Part shown: positions 6,008-7,893 of the stretch, piece after piece
How positions within the stretch are numbered: position 1 is the stretch's first letter
How the letters are laid out: each line of letters begins with the position of its first letter
Source of the DNA: Peptococcaceae bacterium
GTDB lineage: Bacteria > Bacillota > DSM-12270 > Thermacetogeniales > Thermacetogeniaceae
Reading direction: 5' to 3'
DNA length: 7,893 nt
Assembly: GCA_003132605.1 (NCBI GenBank)
Contig: PKYJ01000029.1
Coordinates: 10,056-17,948 of the forward strand
Program-made: the position numbers and the translations under genes
Notes under the pieces: model-generated
What the model was told of the DNA's origin: nothing
Database searches by the model: none
What the model saw: only the letters and a program-made list of their open reading frames with translations

Positions 6008-6891
6008 ACTGGGAACAGGAACTGAGCGCCAAGGCTGAAGTGATCAATCAAGCCCTGGACCGCTATCTGCCTGACGCCGACAGCCAACCCGCCCTCATCC
6101 ACCGGGCCATGCGCTACAGTATTTTTGCCGGTGGCAAGCGGTTGCGCGGGGCGCTCGCCCTGGCTGCGGCCGAGGTGCTGGGGCAGTCCCCGGAGCCTTT
6201 GCTGCCTGCTGCAGCGGCCCTGGAGATGATTCATACCTATTCTCTTATCCACGATGACCTCCCGGCGATGGACGACGACGACCTGCGCCGCGGCAAGCCG
6301 ACCTGCCACAAGGTGTTTGGCGAGGCGATCGCCATCCTGGCGGGTGATGCCCTGCTGACGCTGGCATTTGGGACGCTGGGCCGGCTGCAGCCCGCAGGTT
6401 TTGCGGCTGAGCCGGTCATGAGGGTGGTGGCGGAGGTAGCGGCAGCGGCCGGCACCGACGGGCTGATCGGCGGGCAGGTGGTCGATCTGGAGTCAGAGGG
6501 TCAGGCAATCGATCCGGATCAGTTGGCCTACATCCATCTCCACAAAACTGCCTCTCTGTTTCGTGCCGCCCTGAGGACCGGTGGCATCCTGGCAGGAGCA
6601 GGCGCCCGGGACCTGCAGGCTCTGACCGGCTATGGCACGAGTTTCGGCCTGGCCTTTCAGATCACTGACGACATCCTGGACATCACCGGGGACGAGACCC
6701 TGCTGGGGAAACCGCTTCAGAGCGACCTGGCCAACCAGAAAGCTACCTACCCGTCCATGTACGGCCTGGAACAGTCGCGCCGGCTTGCCGAAGCGCAAGT
6801 GAACAAGGCCCTGCATAGCGTTGCCTGCCTGGGAGACGCGGCGGCATTTCTGATTGGGGCCGCCCGGTACCTGTTAAACCGTCAATCCTGA
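6004..6891 (+). CDS. ispA: Farnesyl diphosphate synthase (short-chain polyprenyl synthase)
   Basis: This enzyme condenses isopentenyl diphosphate with dimethylallyl and geranyl diphosphate to make C15 farnesyl diphosphate for quinone, undecaprenyl and other isoprenoids. The 295 residues carry both metal-binding motifs: DDLPAMDDDDLRRG (84-97), with the two-residue insertion typical of bacterial FPP synthases, and DDILD (222-226). Other family marks are AGGKRLRGALALAAAE near residue 39, GQVVDLESE, LHKTASLFRAALRTGG, and the ending KATYPS...YLLNRQS. Exact product length (C15 or C20) cannot be read with certainty. ATG 6004 overlaps the xseB stop (ATGA). In related Firmicutes this gene stands directly before OLE RNA or dxs. 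Confidence 0.95.
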   Translation: MNWEQELSAKAEVINQALDRYLPDADSQPALIHRAMRYSIFAGGKRLRGALALAAAEVLGQSPEPLLPAAAALEMIHTYSLIHDDLPAMDDDDLRRGKPTCHKVFGEAIAILAGDALLTLAFGTLGRLQPAGFAAEPVMRVVAEVAAAAGTDGLIGGQVVDLESEGQAIDPDQLAYIHLHKTASLFRAALRTGGILAGAGARDLQALTGYGTSFGLAFQITDDILDITGDETLLGKPLQSDLANQKATYPSMYGLEQSRRLAEAQVNKALHSVACLGDAAAFLIGAARYLLNRQS

Positions 6892-6904
6892 TAGAAACGC
6901 CCAT

Positions 6905-6933
6905 TTGTTTGTATTTGGCCGGTATGCTATAAT
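6905..6933 (+). promoter_or_regulatory. Sigma-A type promoter for the downstream RNA
   Basis: TTGTTT (6905-6910) and a perfect TATAAT (6928-6933) are separated by 17 nt, and the -10 is extended by TGC (6925-6927). It starts 13 nt after the ispA stop codon, so transcription from about 6940 would give the structured RNA its own promoter in addition to read-through from the operon. Start site is inferred. Confidence 0.72.
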
Positions 6934-6939
6934 GTAATC

Positions 6940-7656
6940 AGTAGTTCGGCACCACTGGAGTTTGGCTGCTTCCATTGCAGACCCTTGGACTAAGGGGGGT
7001 CATTACACGTTTTTGAAGACGAACGGTACAGCGAACGCCTTGCATTGGTGCCGGTTAAAATGGATTTAGCAGTCATCTTACATTAATGCCGGAGTTCAAT
7101 CCGGCAGCGTCGTCCCCTATCCGGGGGGCGTGGAGAGAGGAGCGGGTGACGCAGTATTCTAGTCGGGGTGGCCGATTTCAAAGGCGGGCCTAAAAATCCG
7201 TCACCGGCATATCGATGAAGTTCCTGGTGCTGGCTTTCGACGCCCAGTCGGGGGCTGGTGCTGGGAGTTAAGGAGGAAGGGCGATCTACAATGGCATGTA
7301 GGCGTTGACCCTGCCTTCGCGGAGGTCCTAGTGCGTGGGATGAAACTTACGGCTAGGGTTGGACCTGCATGCGGTACCAGTTAGTGCTGTGTGCAGCGTA
7401 GCCTGCCTTGAGTGGGGTTGGTGAACAGCAGATTCCTCGATCTGTGAGGAATTGCAACAAACCTGCTCTGCAAAAGAGGCTAGAAATCGGTTGCAACGCC
7501 GGGGAAAACCCCTAGACTGCCTGCTAACGCAGAGCCTGACCGGGATTAAAGTGTGGACTGAGTGGTAATCTGGCCCTGCTTTCGGCAACGAAAGCAGAAC
7601 AGGGCTGAAAGGGGAACCACCAAGACGGCGACGTTTTGGCGCCCTGCTGGGAAAAC
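6940..7656 (+). ncRNA. OLE RNA candidate (large structured non-coding RNA)
   Basis: OLE (ornate, large, extremophilic) RNA is a non-coding RNA of about 600 nt that, with Oap proteins, forms a membrane-associated complex linked to stress tolerance. The call rests on position (directly after ispA of a nusB-folD-xse-ispA cluster), size, no coding potential, and dense pairing. CGGCACCA (6947-6954) pairs with TGGTGCCG (7046-7053), closing a 5' domain. GCCGGA/TCCGGC lies at 7088-7105, a 7-bp hairpin at 7111-7130, and GGTGACG (7145-7151) pairs with CGTCACC (7199-7205). AGGTCC (7323-7328) pairs with GGACCT (7361-7366), and ATTCCTC/GAGGAAT lies at 7432-7452. A GCAA-tetraloop hairpin (7573-7605) is enclosed by GTGGT/ACCAC (7562-7566 and 7616-7620). 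Both ends are approximate. I did not match it to a stored consensus, so identity is by context and structure. Confidence 0.76.
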
Positions 7657-7893
7657 ATGCTAGACCTAAGCCACAATATTGACCTGTCGGGCGTTCACCC
7701 GCTAACCTCTAATTTTCAGGGGATATTCAGGCCGCTACCGGGCGGCATCAGTTTATCACAGATGACTACCCGCTCTAATACCCCCGCTTCTCCTCCGCAT
7801 CCGGGCTTACAGCCCGGCCTAAAAGAATGCGGAGTACATGAAACGGTGGGATAAGAGCGGCTACGCCACTGTATTAACTGGCTCTAAGCTTCA
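7657..7893 (+). other. Non-coding region after the large RNA
   Basis: No gene is supported. Short hairpins are visible: CGGG/CCCG at 7688-7701 and GCCGC/GCGGC at 7731-7746. The larger palindrome at 7770-7860 is listed separately. No T-tract follows any of them, so a clear terminator is not seen. If the large RNA is OLE, the expected next gene (oapA, then often dxs) would lie beyond the window edge. The 72-codon open frame from 7636 runs through these palindromes and has no ribosome binding site. Confidence 0.5.
7770..7860. repeat. 91-nt nested palindrome
   Basis: Four nested stems fold the segment into one long hairpin. CCGCTCT (7770-7776) pairs with AGAGCGG (7854-7860). CCCCCG (7781-7786) pairs with CGGTGGG (7844-7850, one bulged T). 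CTCCGCAT (7793-7800) pairs with ATGCGGAG (7827-7834). CCGGGC (7801-7806) pairs with GCCCGG (7812-7817) around the loop TTACA. The internal loops are asymmetric. Such structures occur as small palindromic mobile elements or structured RNA parts; no flanking IS608-type guide or cleavage pair is apparent here. Confidence 0.7.

Noticed and set aside
6940..7656. Group II intron or remnant
   Set aside because: No GUGCG-type 5' end, no domain V pattern, and no reverse transcriptase; position after ispA and the promoter favour OLE RNA.
7636..7854. 72-codon open frame near the window end
   Set aside because: It covers the RNA 3' hairpin and the nested palindrome, without a ribosome binding site; it does not resemble OapA.

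Overview
The window looks like a chromosomal housekeeping segment of an anaerobic, moderately GC-rich Firmicute, closest in style to the Peptococcaceae, Moorella or Thermoanaerobacterales group. The reasons are the gene order (Asp23 family, amaP, DUF2273, nusB, folD, xseA, xseB, ispA), strong AGGAGG-type ribosome binding sites with frequent TTG or GTG starts, and a large structured non-coding RNA directly after ispA. That is the classical position of OLE RNA, which is known from anaerobic and extremophilic Firmicutes. All genes are on the + strand.

Layout. Positions 64-1302 hold three envelope-stress genes: a soluble Asp23/Gls24 protein, its membrane anchor AmaP, and a small DUF2273 membrane protein. 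Positions 1303-1653 are non-coding. They carry a 212-bp non-autonomous IS200/IS605 element whose ends match the IS608 cleavage and guide tetranucleotides (TTAC with AAAG, TCAA with GAAT). nusB follows (TTG start at 1654). Positions 2068-2666 are a 600-bp gap rich in inverted repeats. Two tandem, divergent folD paralogs follow (2667-3536 and 3639-4493), separated by a terminator-like hairpin and sharing an identical 15-nt leader around the ribosome binding site. xseA, xseB and ispA then follow with 4-nt overlaps at the last two junctions. Positions 6892-7893 contain no credible gene. They hold a consensus-like promoter, about 700 nt of RNA-like secondary structure (OLE RNA candidate), and a 91-nt nested palindrome near the edge.

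How the genes work together. NusB acts in antitermination, FolD in one-carbon folate metabolism, XseAB form exonuclease VII, and IspA makes farnesyl diphosphate. The cluster is a conserved housekeeping operon rather than a single pathway. The most interesting point is the folD pair. The first copy has glutamine in place of the catalytic lysine needed for cyclohydrolase activity. The second keeps that lysine but has lost several conserved residues of the cofactor and C-terminal motifs. The two may have divided the dehydrogenase and cyclohydrolase steps that one bifunctional FolD normally performs. This is inference from residues seen here and needs assay.
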